Below are positions 23,201 to 34,572 of a DNA stretch of 64,000 nt, one piece after another (position 1 is the stretch's first letter; every line of letters starts with the position of its first letter). The DNA comes from Fomes fomentarius (lineage: Eukaryota; Basidiomycota; Agaricomycetes; Polyporales; Polyporaceae): positions 1,488,001-1,552,000 of the forward strand of contig JABYQN010000001.1 in NCBI GenBank assembly GCA_022606135.1. The letters are read 5' to 3'. The position numbers and the translations under genes are program-made. Below the pieces are notes generated by a model. It saw nothing but the letters and a program-made list of their open reading frames with translations. It had not been told where the DNA came from and searched no databases.

Positions 23201-23538
23201 ATAGAGAAACATGGGCGGGTGTAACAGGGTGGGCGTATCAGATGTGGAAAAGGTATCTCGGATATACAACTGTCCACCACTGGTGGTCGGAATGTGCGAT
23301 CGCATGGGTATTGTGGAGCGATGCGGAAGCAGCGGATGCATACGCGATCGCAGGCAGTGATCTGCAACGACAGCACTGAGGCTTGAGCGAATAGAAGTTA
23401 GGATAATATTATAGCATGCGTAACAGGGCAACGACCATCTATACGACAATATGAGTATCCGACACATATCCAAGGTTCGAGCTGAGTGAGACAAGCGAGT
23501 ATGATTCCAAGGATATATATAAGCGCCGGAAGGCAGTC
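20213..23538. other. Gene-poor convergent gap
   Basis: 3.3 kb between the 3' ends of the gene at 19469 and SRP receptor alpha. Several 60-110-codon frames exist on both strands (for example 22226-22525 plus, 22701-22979 minus, 23065-23379 plus), but none has a splice partner, a clear start context or family resemblance. The local sequence is more AT-rich around 21.6-23.5 kb, with TATA/ATAT runs near 22.75 and 23.5 kb. It may hold long 3' UTRs, noncoding RNA or decayed sequence; I cannot tell which. Confidence 0.45.
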
Positions 23539-26343
23539 CTAATCATTTAGAATGGCCTGCACCACGTTCGCGACGCGCAGCTGCCTGAGGTCTGTGTATG
23601 TCTGTGCAAAACAAACATGAGTGACAATGTGCATTCCGAGTACGCGATGGAAGCCATACCTGTCCGCATCCGACGAATATTATGGGCTGCCCGGTGACGT
23701 ACGTCATTGACAGCGCAGCGCCCACCTACATGAGTGAAAAGAAACCAATGTCAGCATGTTGTATTTGCGTACGGATGCGACTGGAAGACTGGAAGATGGA
23801 CGATTTCGAAAGAGCTACCTTGTCATCGACCGTGTCCCACTTTGTGACGAGCATCCCGTCTATGCCGCGCTCCTGTCCTCCCGACGCCGCGGAGAAATCG
23901 CGCAGCGCACGATCGAACTTTGTCAGTTGGTCGACCGCCTCGTTTCCCACCAACGCTTCCCCGACAAATATGATCTTGTCCGGGTTGTTCGTCGCGACCA
24001 GCTATGCATAACGGACAATAGCGCGTCAGCACACGCACCGCAAACCGACAACGCCAACAGCAGCCGGGCTATCGGGTGAATGGAATGGAAAATAGGTGTG
24101 AGACGCGTCGCACCTTCGCCAGCGCGCGCATAAGGGGCTGCAAAGTTTATCAGTCAGCTGTCTTGTATCGTCCTGGCCCCCGATAGCTGGCGGCTGTCGT
24201 ACCTCGTTGTCCTGCATACGTCCGGCGGTATCAATAAGGACAACATCGAAGTCGTTCTCGCGGGCTATGGGAGGACAATTTGAGTGGGTGTCTCCATGCA
24301 GACAGACACTGGGAATACATACCGTAAGTAATTGCTTCCTTCGCGATCCCAGCAGCATCCTTGCCGTATCCGCGTTCGTACAATTCGACGCGCCCTTTAC
24401 TGTTCGTTGCTCCATCAACACCGAGCATCCCGAGATTGCGGACGTGGACGCGAAGCTGCTCTACCGCGCCGCTCCTACAACACATTATTCGTCACCAGAT
24501 CGCTCTCGTACAGACGTGATTCAGGGTGGAACATACCGGAATGTATCACACGCTGCGATGAGCACCTGGAAGCCGTTCTGGATCAACCAGAAGCAGACCT
24601 TTGATAGGTTGGTGCTCTTGCCCACACCGTTTACGCCAACAAATGTGATACTGTATGGCACTTTTTGCTGAGATCTCGCTGTATGGGTGGACAACTTCGT
24701 GCGGATAGATAGCAGGAGGTCCGTCGAAGTTTTGGGAGTAAGAATACGTGTGATGGAACTGGCGAGCGCTTGACGAACAGCCGAGTTTGTAGCTATACGC
24801 AACATGTCAGTACGTCAGTAGTGGATCTCAGTAGTTCACGAGGTATACCGACTCTGGAAGCCTCCAACTTTCTTCCCTACTAGGCTCTGACCGACATCTT
24901 CGCAAACCTTGTCAGCGATTTCTTTCGCGACATTCTTCTTCATGAGGTGCTGCTTCATGGCTTCTAATACCGGCTTCAGGTCTTCTTCAGTGAGGACCTT
25001 AGAGCCCGTCAGGCGAGCGAAAATAGATCCCAACGCTCCTAGGGAACCGGTCGCCGGCTTGGCATTCTGACTTCCCTTCTTAAGCACCTCTGCAATGACA
25101 TCGTCTGCGCTCTTATCGCCTTGCGAAGAGAACTCCCAGTCTTTGACCTCATAAAGACCGTCCTGGGTGCGAGTACCAAGCGAACCATGGTCAACAAGTG
25201 CAGACAGATCCAAGTTTCCGAGATTGCCATCGGAAGCAGAACTGTCGTAGCTATAATCGAGGGAGGCCATGTCGGACTCCGTGGGTGCTAATTCGCCCCA
25301 TTTGCGTTGTGCTTTCGCTCGGGACTTGCGTTTTGACGTGGGCGTGGTCTCGGTGCTGGAATGACGGAAATGTCAGACCTATTGACAAAGAGCGGAAGAC
25401 GAAAACTTGCTCGGAACCGGGAAGACTTTCTCTTCCGCTGCCAACATCGATTCGACCTCGCCCACGCCGGCCCGACTGGCCACCCCGTCCGCGGAGCCTG
25501 TTTTTAAGAGCCTGCACGTTGCGTGATATCTGCTCTTCATCCTGGACTTCGGCACTGGATTGTGAAGGTGCTGAAGCAGATTTAGACAATTTGGTGATCA
25601 AGTGGATATGGAATAGCTCGAACGGACGGACCAGTGTCTGCATCTTCTGTGGGCGGCGTAACGTCAATGGCAGGACGGGCTGAATGTGAAACACGTGTGC
25701 GTCTGTCCTACTCAAGAATTCAAAACGGGTGTGACAGAGAGAGGAATGGGGTGCACAGACTTGTGCAGCTTTGTCCTCGAGGCCTCGGAGGAGTTTATCA
25801 AACACTGCGTCCCATCCGTCAAATGCTTTTTGGAAGCTCCAAGACGTTGATGTGTCTGTAGAAGAAGCGTGCTTGGCGACACCAGTGACATGGAGCGACG
25901 CGACGAAAGTTGCAAGGAAGGGGTTGAACAGTTTGATGAAGAGAGTCTTTAGTGCGAGAAGCAGCTCATCCACATATGTGAGCTGCAAGATGCGCTGATA
26001 TGCAACCTGAACGATAGTTGGGCAGCCGTTGGGTTGTGCATGTGTCCGACACCAAGCATAGCACGTACGACGAATATGAGCTCCAGGTCATTGACAAATG
26101 TCCATTTGACGGCATAGCCATCTTTCTCGTATTTTCCATCTGAGCTGCGGCCTTCTATCAGAGCTTCTCGCACTAGTGAATTGACGGGAGAGGTGGAAGA
26201 TGCTGCGGTAGTGGATGCTGCAGGGGTGAAGGAGCGCGACCACAGGACGATGCCGCCTGAACTTTCACCATCAGTTCCGCATCGCAGGAAGAGAGAGGAG
26301 GTAAGTGCTTGCCCTTGTGCGAGATGGAGCAGTGGTCGAGCAT
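23539..26343 (-). CDS. SRP101: Signal recognition particle receptor subunit alpha
   Basis: Twelve exons in transcription order: 26343-26313, 26256-26069, 26006-25761, 25646-25411, 25355-24853, 24792-24537, 24474-24323, 24264-24203, 24137-24114, 24001-23819, 23725-23660, 23601-23539. They give 669 aa. The N-terminal SRX (longin-like) domain that binds SR-beta starts MLDHCSISHKGGIVLWSRSF. A charged linker follows (SKRKSRAKAQRKWGE). The NG GTPase domain has G1 GVNGVGKST near 454, G3 DTAGRMQDNE near 549, G4 TKWD near 620, and the closing loop GCGQTYTDLRQL. It docks SRP-ribosome complexes at the ER translocon. Two introns need GC donors: intron 1 (GCAAGC) and intron 4 (GCAAGT). Intron 3 is 114 nt and stop-free. 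It is divergent from Argonaute. Confidence 0.96.
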
Positions 26344-26715
26344 GTTGGCGCAAGAGACGAAATGGGCAGAGTGAAAGCCGTGGCTGGCTCTGCAGTGGAT
26401 GCGTTGGTGGCGGAGCCCGCGTTGGCGCCCGAGATCCGCCACGCTCTCCGAGATCTTAGGCTCAAGGGCTCGGGTCGCGGTCCTGGTAATATCGCGTTCC
26501 TCCTCCGACGCGCTGCCCCATGCCAACAGCAGCATAGCTCAGGTTCATCATTCGAACCCTTCCTTCTCTGCTATATAAACCTCGCGCTCCCATGATCTCA
26601 CTCATCATTCCCGCGTCCAGACACCCCCACCTGTTACCCGTACTCTCCGATCGTGGGTCACCATACATGGCATGCAATCGTGTCGTATAAAATTAATACA
26701 GAACCACAGATACCA
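26344..26715. promoter_or_regulatory. Divergent promoter, SRP receptor alpha / Argonaute
   Basis: 372 bp shared by two divergent starts. A good TATA box lies nearer the Argonaute side (listed separately). I searched this stretch for an additional 5' Argonaute exon and found no in-frame upstream ATG. Confidence 0.55.
26573..26579 (+). promoter_or_regulatory. TATA box of the Argonaute gene
   Basis: TATATAA in the context CTATATAAACC, about 140 bp before the Argonaute ATG and followed by C-rich leader sequence. Its position argues that transcription starts near 26.60-26.61 kb, so the short Argonaute N-terminus is probably real. Confidence 0.65.
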
Positions 26716-29700
26716 ATGGAACGTACTCCGCTCGACGTCTATACTAATTCCTACCAGATTACGGCGCTTCCCCAACAGCCGTACTTCCACTTCGATGGTA
26801 CGTCCGCCCTTCGTTTCTGCGACCATTCCACCTTACTGACAAATCATACAGTTGGTGAATATTAGCTCTCTACCTGCAGCATATTAGCAAGTGCTCACTA
26901 CCAACCCAGTGATTGAGCCCACCGTCCTGACCAAGGGCAGGTCCTATGAGATCATCAGTCGCCTGCAGACGGACTACGCAAGCATTTTCAACCCTCGACC
27001 CATCTACGATGGGAGGAAGAATATGTTCTGCACGCGGGACATTCAGAGCGGACAGGTAATATTCACAAAAGGACACTCATAATTATTCATGTGTTGATTC
27101 CCTCTGTAGTACGACGTTGCAATGGGACGTGACAAGCGTAAGATCACCCACAGAATCACGATTAAGAGGGTCAATATCATCAATCCCAGGTCACTATTTA
27201 GCCTTGTTGGTCCCGCACACATACATACTCACAACCCATCCATGTTGCAGAGATGTCAGCAAGCTGTTGCGCCCCCGCGAGTCCGGCGACAGCCCTGAAT
27301 TGAATGCAATGTCGCTGAACCTCCTCCAGCTGATCGTGCGCCAGGCTCCAAACCTTCGCCACCGTTTTCCGGCCGATGCTCGGTCATTCTACGTTGCTCA
27401 AGGCTCTAAAGATCTTCGCGTCGGGCTTTCGGCATGGCGTGGATATTTCCAGTGCGTTCCTACTAACATCTTCTCTCTCGTCCTTCTTTCTCACGACCTC
27501 TGGCCTACGTAGAAGTGTCCGCCCAACAATGGATCGACTCCTCATCAATATCGACGTATCCCATGCGGCGATGTGAGTTGAAGTTCGGTATGCAGGTGCA
27601 TGGGAATCGCGCTCACCATGTTTCCAGCTACACGCCTGGACATCTCATCGACACCATGATGCACTTCCTCAGGTGCAGGGATGTCCGTGACTTGCAGAAC
27701 CTGCCGCAGCCCAAATATGCCCAGCTCCGCACCTTCCTCAAGGGGGTGCAAGTCCAGATGACGACCTCGCCGAACATGCGGCCGAGGCCGATTGCGGACC
27801 TTGTACGCGAAGCCGGCTTGCAGCAGTTCGACAAGGACGGCGAACGCATCACTGTCCAGGTGCTGTTTGCATCCGTGCCCGGTGCCCCCATCTTGGTCTG
27901 ATTGGCTCTCTGAACAGACGCACTTCGAGTCGAAGTACAACGTGCAGGTCAAGCACCCTCGCATCATCGGGGTCAAGGTCGGCAAGACGGCGATCGTCCC
28001 CGCGGAGTTCTGCAAGGTGATCCCAGGCCAGGTCTACAGGAAGAAGATTCCACCAGAAGCGCAGAGAGACTTCCTGCAGTTCGCCACTCAGAAGCCTCAA
28101 GTGCGGTTCGACGCAATCAACCACGCGGTCCAGGGAGGGGTACATGATATATCCGTTGAGCAATACATCACGCATACACTGACGTCGACATACATATCAC
28201 AGACGTTCAACTATACCGATTCGGACTTCATGAAAGATGCCGGCATGAAGGTCGAATCTCGTGCTTTGACTATCGCGGGCCAGGTCATTCAGGCGCCACG
28301 CATCAAGTACGGCAATAATCAGATTATGGTGATTCCGTGCAGCGACCCAGATGCTCCTACCATAATTGACATTGAATATTGCAGGACGTGCCCCCGAAGC
28401 ATGGCGCTTGGAACGTCGTCGGGCGCCGTTTTTTGCGGCCTGCGCAAGTCAGCAACTGGGGTGTCGCTGTGTTCGACCGGGTTGACGAGGGTCGCCTGCA
28501 AGAATTTGTCACTGTCTTGGTCAGGAACATGATCAAGCTTGGTAAGTCTCAAATATTGTCGCTGTGCGTCCCATATGACTGATGGCTGATACTACACAGG
28601 CATGGGTAGGTTTCATTGTCTCTACGGTTTTATATCGCTCTCACAGTCATTCAGGTGTACCCATGATCGAGCCGCCAATCAGGGGGGGCAACCCGTCCAA
28701 CCCGGTATCTGTGAGCAGTGATAACTCCTGCACGTTTCGCCTGTGTACTGACTATCCAGCAGACGTTGACCGAGCTTTGCAGTCATCTTGAAAGTCCTCA
28801 GTACAGGCAACTGGGACCCCCACATTTCATTCTAGTCTTCCTACCCGCCAACGCCGCAGACACTCGCAGGATGGTGAAGCACTGGGGCGACACCCAGAAG
28901 GATATTGCGACGCAGTGTGTGGTAAGTCCTGCTCCTAGCTTCAGCGAAGCGGGTTTATTTGCTCTTGCTCACAAATTGCTTGCTTCCAGCGTGGTGGAAG
29001 GTGGGAGAAGATCTCCGACCAATACTGCAACAATGTCGCATTGAAGTGATAACTTCTTCAGAACTCGCATGTGTGCGATTGCTAACAGCGTTGATTCCAG
29101 GATCAATGCTCGTCTCGGGGGAACAAACTCTGCTATCCACGTCCCTGTTGTCAATACCTTCCTCGCAGAGACTATGGTCGTCGGTGCGGACGTTGGTCAC
29201 CCCGCCCCTGGGTCTAACCACCGGCCGTCCATCACGGGTTTGGTTGCAACCGTCAACCAGGACGTGAGCATCATGACCTCCTCGGCCCGTGTGCAAGCAC
29301 CGCGCGCCGAGCTCATCGAGAACCTCAAAGACATGATGAAGGTGTGTCGCCCACTTTGTTAATTTACTGCTATTGTCTCTCACGCTCACCATCCGTGAAA
29401 TCACGTAGGCGGCTCTCGGCGACTGGCAGACATGGCGGATCAACAACATCGACCAGTACCGCACTCAGCAGCGGTGCCCGCCCCCTAAGCACATGATCTT
29501 TTACCGGGACGGCGTGAGTGAGGGCGAGTTCGCGCAGGTCGTGCGGCACGAGATCCCGCGAATCAAAGGTGCGGAACATGGGACCTCGATATTTCTACAC
29601 TGTCGGGCCCGACACTCACGCTGCGGCTGTGCGACTCAGATGCGTTCAACGAGCTCAGGATCCCACCGACGATGACCCCGAAGTTGCTCTTCATCGTAGT

Positions 29701-30678
29701 TGGCAAGAGGTATGGAGGCTTCTGGTCATGTCGTTATGGTGCGTCTGCTGACCCGTTTTCTCTATTGTACAGGCACCACGTCCGGTTCTTCCCTCGGAAG
29801 TATGTTCCTGTTGCCAGTCCTCTCGTCTCAGGGTGTGTGTGGATGCGATACTAATTGTACAAAATGGGGTGCACAGCCCCCACGACGCCGACAAGTCCGG
29901 CAATTGTCCTGCGGGTTTACTCGTCGACAAGGAGATCACCAACCCGAACTACGAGGACTTCTATCTCCAGTCCCACGCCGGGCTGCTCGGGAGTGCGTAC
30001 CCGCCGTTCTCGCGACCGGGGTTCATCGAGCCTCAGGTCCAGCACTGATCATCCATCATCCCGTATTGTGTATACAGCGAGCCGGCCGAGCCACTACGTG
30101 ATCCTGTTGAACGAAACGTCGTTGAAGAAGGAGCAGTGCGTTGACCCCTTCCATTCATTCATGGGTAGAAATGTGTCCACCGCTGACTGCATGCATGCAT
30201 GCATGCGCACTGGCACCGTGTTTCACGCGCGGCATTGCTCCATACAGAATCCAGACGCTCACCTTCCACCTTTGCCACACGTACGCGAGCGCGACGCGCT
30301 CGGTCTCGATCCCCGCCCCGGTCTACTGTGAGCACTGTCATCCCATCGCACTCCACCCCCATGCATCTCGTTGCTTGATCTTTACGTTTACACACACACA
30401 CACACTCACTCGCACACATTCGCGCTCACACAGATGCAGACGTACGTCCTCGCTCGTCTCCTCTTCGGACTTGCCGGATGCTGACCACTGAAATTGGAAA
30501 TCGAAATTCTCAGAAAATCTGCTCCCGGCTCGAGTTCCACTGCGCGGACGGCGCATCGCTGAGCGACACCGCGTCGAACATCACGGGCCCCGAGCCCGAG
30601 TTCGACCTCGCCAGGTGGAGGGAGGAGATCTTCCAGCAGGTGAAGGCGGGGGTGAGGCGGCAGAATTACTTCCTTTGA
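26716..30678 (+). CDS. Argonaute protein (slicer motif intact)
   Basis: I reconstruct 23 exons: 26716-26797, 26852-26854, 26910-27055, 27110-27189, 27251-27451, 27513-27572, 27628-27859, 27918-28139, 28203-28328, 28385-28541, 28600-28605, 28655-28704, 28760-28921, 28990-29045, 29101-29341, 29409-29568, 29640-29709, 29773-29799, 29877-29992, 30078-30135, 30248-30327, 30434-30441, 30514-30678. They give 835 aa. Domain order: short N domain (DVYTNSYQI), linker, PAZ (YTPGHLIDTMMHFL to KHPRIIGVKVG), Mid, PIWI. PIWI catalytic residues are visible: GADVGHP (Asp, about 558), the Glu-bearing helix RAELIENL, YRDGVSEGEF (Asp, about 642), SRPSHY (His), so a DEDH slicer is predicted. It would act in RNA silencing. 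The N-terminus lacks the usual Gly-rich lead-in. Three micro-exons are 3, 6 and 8 nt. Confidence 0.95.
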
Positions 30679-31436
30679 GCGAGGAGCTGCCTTCGACATC
30701 GACAGCAACTTTTATCGCCCTTTGAGTTCGGATCGCCCGCTGCTGGATAGCGGCCCTGGATCATACCGCATATACTGTGTCTGTTTGCGTATTGTTGTGA
30801 TTTGGTATGTGTAAGCTCCGGTGTTTGCGCCGCTCGTCTCAGTTAGGTGTATGAACTCCGAGTCTCATGTCTCTTTAGCATCTCGTATACGCTCGTACTA
30901 TTGCATGTGTATTGCTGGTGTATCTTCCGAACTTCCATCCTCTTCCCCATCCGCATTGTGGTTATCTAGCATCGGTTTGTCATCTCTCGCACTTCCTGTA
31001 TCAATGCATGGTTGTAATGTGATTTCTCTCGTTGCGCTGTACTTAGCAGCCTGCATCGGTTTTCTGTGTGCTGACATCACCAATATCTCAGCGTCGTCTG
31101 TATCTGTGCCTCACACACATATCCAATCGGATGGCTATGGTGTACGTCCAGACCGCATCTATCACAGCAATTAGAATTCATACGTAGTACAAAGAAAGCA
31201 CCAAAAGAACTACACGAAGGGCGAGCACACCAGAACGGATGCGAAGGGGCGTATGCGGGTAAGTGCAAGCCTGTACATCGACATCATATGCACCATGATA
31301 CACAGCAAGAGACTGCAAGAACACGAGCGCAAAGCATGGCTCAACATAACAAAACATGAACAATACATACCATAACAAGGTCCGTGGCCCTCTCAGAGTC
31401 CTTCACACCACATCTCTCATCCACTCGTGACTTTAC
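30679..31436. other. Convergent 3' region, Argonaute / membrane protein
   Basis: 758 bp between two gene ends, T-rich on the plus strand just after Argonaute. No gene seen. Likely holds both 3' UTRs. Confidence 0.5.
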
Positions 31437-32391
31437 CTAATCCTTGTACCCCCCCTGCTCGGGCTCATGATCCCGCGCGGAGTAGTGCTCGCGCAATGCC
31501 GCCGATGCCGACACCTTCTCGTACACCGGGTCGCTGAAGCTGCCAGGGCTGAACGGCGGCGGCGGCCTGTCGTCCTCCTCAGAGTGAATGTCGTACTCGT
31601 GGTCGTCGAGCGAGCTCTGGCGCGCGAGGGGGGTCTTGCTAGGGGTCATGCTCTCCCGGTGCTTCGCGGCTGCGGCCGCGGAGGCGAAGGAGAGCGTGGG
31701 GGAGCCCTGGCGTGCGATGTGCATGAACTCTGCGGACGGGGCGCGCGTGGTACGCCGGCGCCGGCGGAGGAAGAGGAAGAGCCCACCGCCGAGGAGGGCG
31801 AGGAGGACAAACCCGCCGAGGACGCCGCCGACTATGGGGCCGATGGGCGGGGAGGAGTGAGAGGCTTTGGCCTCACCTAGGGACGGTGATGATTCTGTTG
31901 GGACGGTCGTATGTAAGGTTGTGGTAGCGCCGGAAATGCCTGAGTATTGTATGGCGCAGTTAGGTATGCATATGTGGACGGAGGATTGAGTGAAGACGTA
32001 CTGTCATTGCTACTCGTACTTGATGTTTGCGCCTGGACGGCGAATTCGGGGATAGATGTTTGGACCTCTGTAAGGAAGGAGAGCCCTGGGTATGTTGCGC
32101 CGCCTGAGAACGATTGCGGGTCAGGCAGGTCTTTCCGGTCTGAAGTTATCTCATCCACGAAGCACTGAACGGAGTGTTGGCAGTCGCTATTCCAGATGGA
32201 CGAGTATGCTTGTACGACCTCGGAGATTGGCTGGGGGACACCATTCTGGCCTTTGATGGTACTTTGGTCGTCCTGCCGTCGGGCTAGGTGCTGGAGGGGC
32301 AGTGAGTATGCGGGTTTAAGAGCATATTGCCGAGTATAGGACGCACCGAGGACGGTAATGGGGGAGGAGTGATAGTTGCTGCGGAGGCCAT
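31437..32391 (-). CDS. Single-pass membrane protein with Ser/Thr-rich ectodomain (Mid2/SKG6-like layout)
   Basis: Three exons in transcription order (32391-32347, 32290-32002, 31939-31437) give 278 aa. The start MASAATITPPPLPSS has A at -3 and G at +4. The ectodomain is rich in Ser, Thr, Pro and Gln and has a DC..SVQC pair. A Gly-rich transmembrane helix (GPIVGGVLGGFVLLALLGGG) is followed by FLFLRRRRR, and then a cytoplasmic tail with Ser/Pro/acidic stretches (MTPSKTPLARQSSLDD). This layout matches fungal surface sensors or polarity anchors of the Mid2/SKG6 kind, but that is an architectural analogy, not sequence homology I can prove. An alternative unspliced frame would start further upstream at MSHSLPV. 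No typical signal peptide is visible in the chosen start. Confidence 0.72.
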
Positions 32392-32804
32392 AGTGGGTGT
32401 GGGGCTTTAGAAGGCGTCGAGAAGAAAAGAGAAAAGGAGGACAGACTGGGAGAGAGTGGGACATGATCAGCAACCTGCGTGGCTGTGGACGAGCGACTAT
32501 CGTGCGGGCGAGGAAGGCAGCGTCGCCGTCCATGCTCTCACAGCGCTCACCGCGGCCACACTGCCCTGCACGCCCTCACCCGCCCGGACCCACGCACAGC
32601 AGCTCCCAACGACGTCATCCATACCGTCATATTGGTGGAGGATGCGGGAAGATGAAGGAAGGTGCTACAATATGCTACAAATCAAGTATTTTGTCCGATA
32701 AACCCCGGTCATAGTCATCCGGCCCGTCTCTCCGTCTCACAAAGTAGTGGCTGCTGCTCCTGCTGAATCGGCGTTTGAGTCAGGTCTGACCTGGGGTCTG
32801 ACCA
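32392..32804. promoter_or_regulatory. Divergent intergenic region, membrane protein / glyoxalase II
   Basis: 413 bp between divergent starts. C-rich leader towards glyoxalase II. No gene seen. Confidence 0.45.
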
Positions 32805-34122
32805 ATGCTCTTCTCCCGACTCTCACTCTCCGCTGCTCTCAAAACCACACGCTCGCCCTTCGCGCCCTTCTCGTCTTCCGCCCTAGCCAGAATGAAGGTC
32901 CTGCCGGTGCCCATGCGCGAAGACAACTATGGTTATCTCCTCATCGACGATGCCTCCAACAAGGCTGCAGCCGTAGACCCGTACGATGTACCCAAAGTCC
33001 AAGCTGCTGCGGACAAGGCTGGCGTCCAGATTGTCGCAGCTCTTACCACCCATCATCACATGGATCACAGCGGCGGGAACGAGGTGAGTACTGCCTCGCG
33101 CCCGCACATCCAATCCGCTCTATCTCTATTTAACTCCAGACTTAACCTCGCGCCCGCAGGCATTTGTACGTAACTCTATACCCGCCTCCTCCAGCCCGCG
33201 CACCTGCTGACACTCGCGCCCGCTATCTCCGCAGGCCAAGGCGTACCCGGGTGTACCAATCTACGGCGGCAGCCAGAAGATCCCCGCACTGACCAACCAG
33301 GTCAAGGACAAGGATGAATTCAGCGTCGCAGGTATCAACATCAGGTGTGTCTTCCTATCCTCCGACTTTCCCTCCCATTCCCGCTCTTCCAGACGGCTAT
33401 GCGTGGCACGTCCCAGTGTCCACAATCCACTCCATGCATCCACACCCACCGCCATAACCTTCCTCGCCCGCCCATGTCCATCCGGCCCACATCTCGCCCA
33501 CACAGCTGACAACCGAGTACTGACCACCTTGGCTGCGTGCGTATCTTTCTGCACGCCCTCCTCCACGTTATCCAGATGTCTCGCCACCCCGTGCCACACG
33601 CAAGACTCCATCTGCTACTACGTGACGTCCACCGCCGGCGCCGCCCACGCGGGCGGCGTCTTCACGGGCGACACGCTCTTCGTCGCCGGCTGCGGCCGCT
33701 TCTTCGAGGGCACTGGCGCGGAAATGCACGCCGCGCTCTCCTACCTCGCGACCCTGCCCCCGCAGACGGTCGTCTACGACGGTCACGAGTACACGAAGAG
33801 CAACCTCGCGTTCGCAAAGTTCGTCGACCCCGAGAACCCCGCGCTCGCGCGCCTGGAGAAGCTCATCACGGACGGCGTCATCCCCGCCCAGCGCACGACG
33901 GTTGGTGATGAGAAGGAGTGGAACGTGTTCATGCGCCTCGATAGTGCGCCCATCCAGTGCGTGGCTTCCAGATTTCCAATAAGGCTGCTGCTGTATACGG
34001 GGCGTTCTTTCCACGGTGGGCTGATGATTGTGGCCCGGTTATGCAGGAAAGCGACTGGGGATGGGGAATCGAGTGCCGTAATGGATGCCTTGAGGACACT
34101 GAAGAACAACTACAGGGGGTGA
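32805..34122 (+). CDS. GLO2: Hydroxyacylglutathione hydrolase (glyoxalase II)
   Basis: Five exons (32805-33083, 33160-33165, 33235-33344, 33576-33956, 34047-34122) give 283 aa. It is a metallo-beta-lactamase fold thioesterase that hydrolyses S-lactoylglutathione to lactate and glutathione, the second step of methylglyoxal detoxification. The metal site is clear: TTHHHMDHSGGN (residues 81-92), TPCHTQDS, FTGDTLF, CGRFFEGT and YDGHEYTKSN. The C-terminus (KATGDGESSAVMDALRTLK) is typical. Exon 2 is a 6-nt micro-exon (GCATTT, Ala-Phe). An in-frame second Met at residue 30 (MKVLPVPMREDNYGYL) is the usual cytosolic start; the 29 residues before it are Arg/Ser/Ala-rich and look like a mitochondrial presequence, so two isoforms are plausible. 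Confidence 0.96.
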
Positions 34123-34572
34123 GCGTGGTATGTGGTTCGGTGCCTTTCGCGGTGATGATTGCCTCACCTCGTGAGTCTAGGCGTAGCCACTTGTAGCTGG
34201 TGACAGTTGGGGGCAAACATGTTTTGAGAAGCAATCATACTATCAGTGCGCACGTAGCTGAGAGCTGTACCTGGAACGTGTACTTGTATCAATGCTATTC
34301 GCGCTTTGAGCCCGGCCACTGAGTTGGGATCCCATAGATATGACATCCATTCAGTGAGGACGAAGAGAGATGTGTCCCTCTTCTCGTGCCGACGTACTAT
34401 AGTTTTACACGTCCTAGAGATTCGTAGCGTATCGCGTTCGGAAGCGGAGAGGTACGTCCAGAAGCGTCCGGATCCAATACCAAAAACTTGGCCAACAGGA
34501 AAGCAGCGACGGGAGCGCAGGCGGAAGTGGGAGGGGAGCGTAATTTGTGCGCGAATGCGATATTTAGGCACC
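34123..34572. other. Convergent 3' region, glyoxalase II / SFT2
   Basis: 450 bp between gene ends. No gene seen. Confidence 0.45.
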
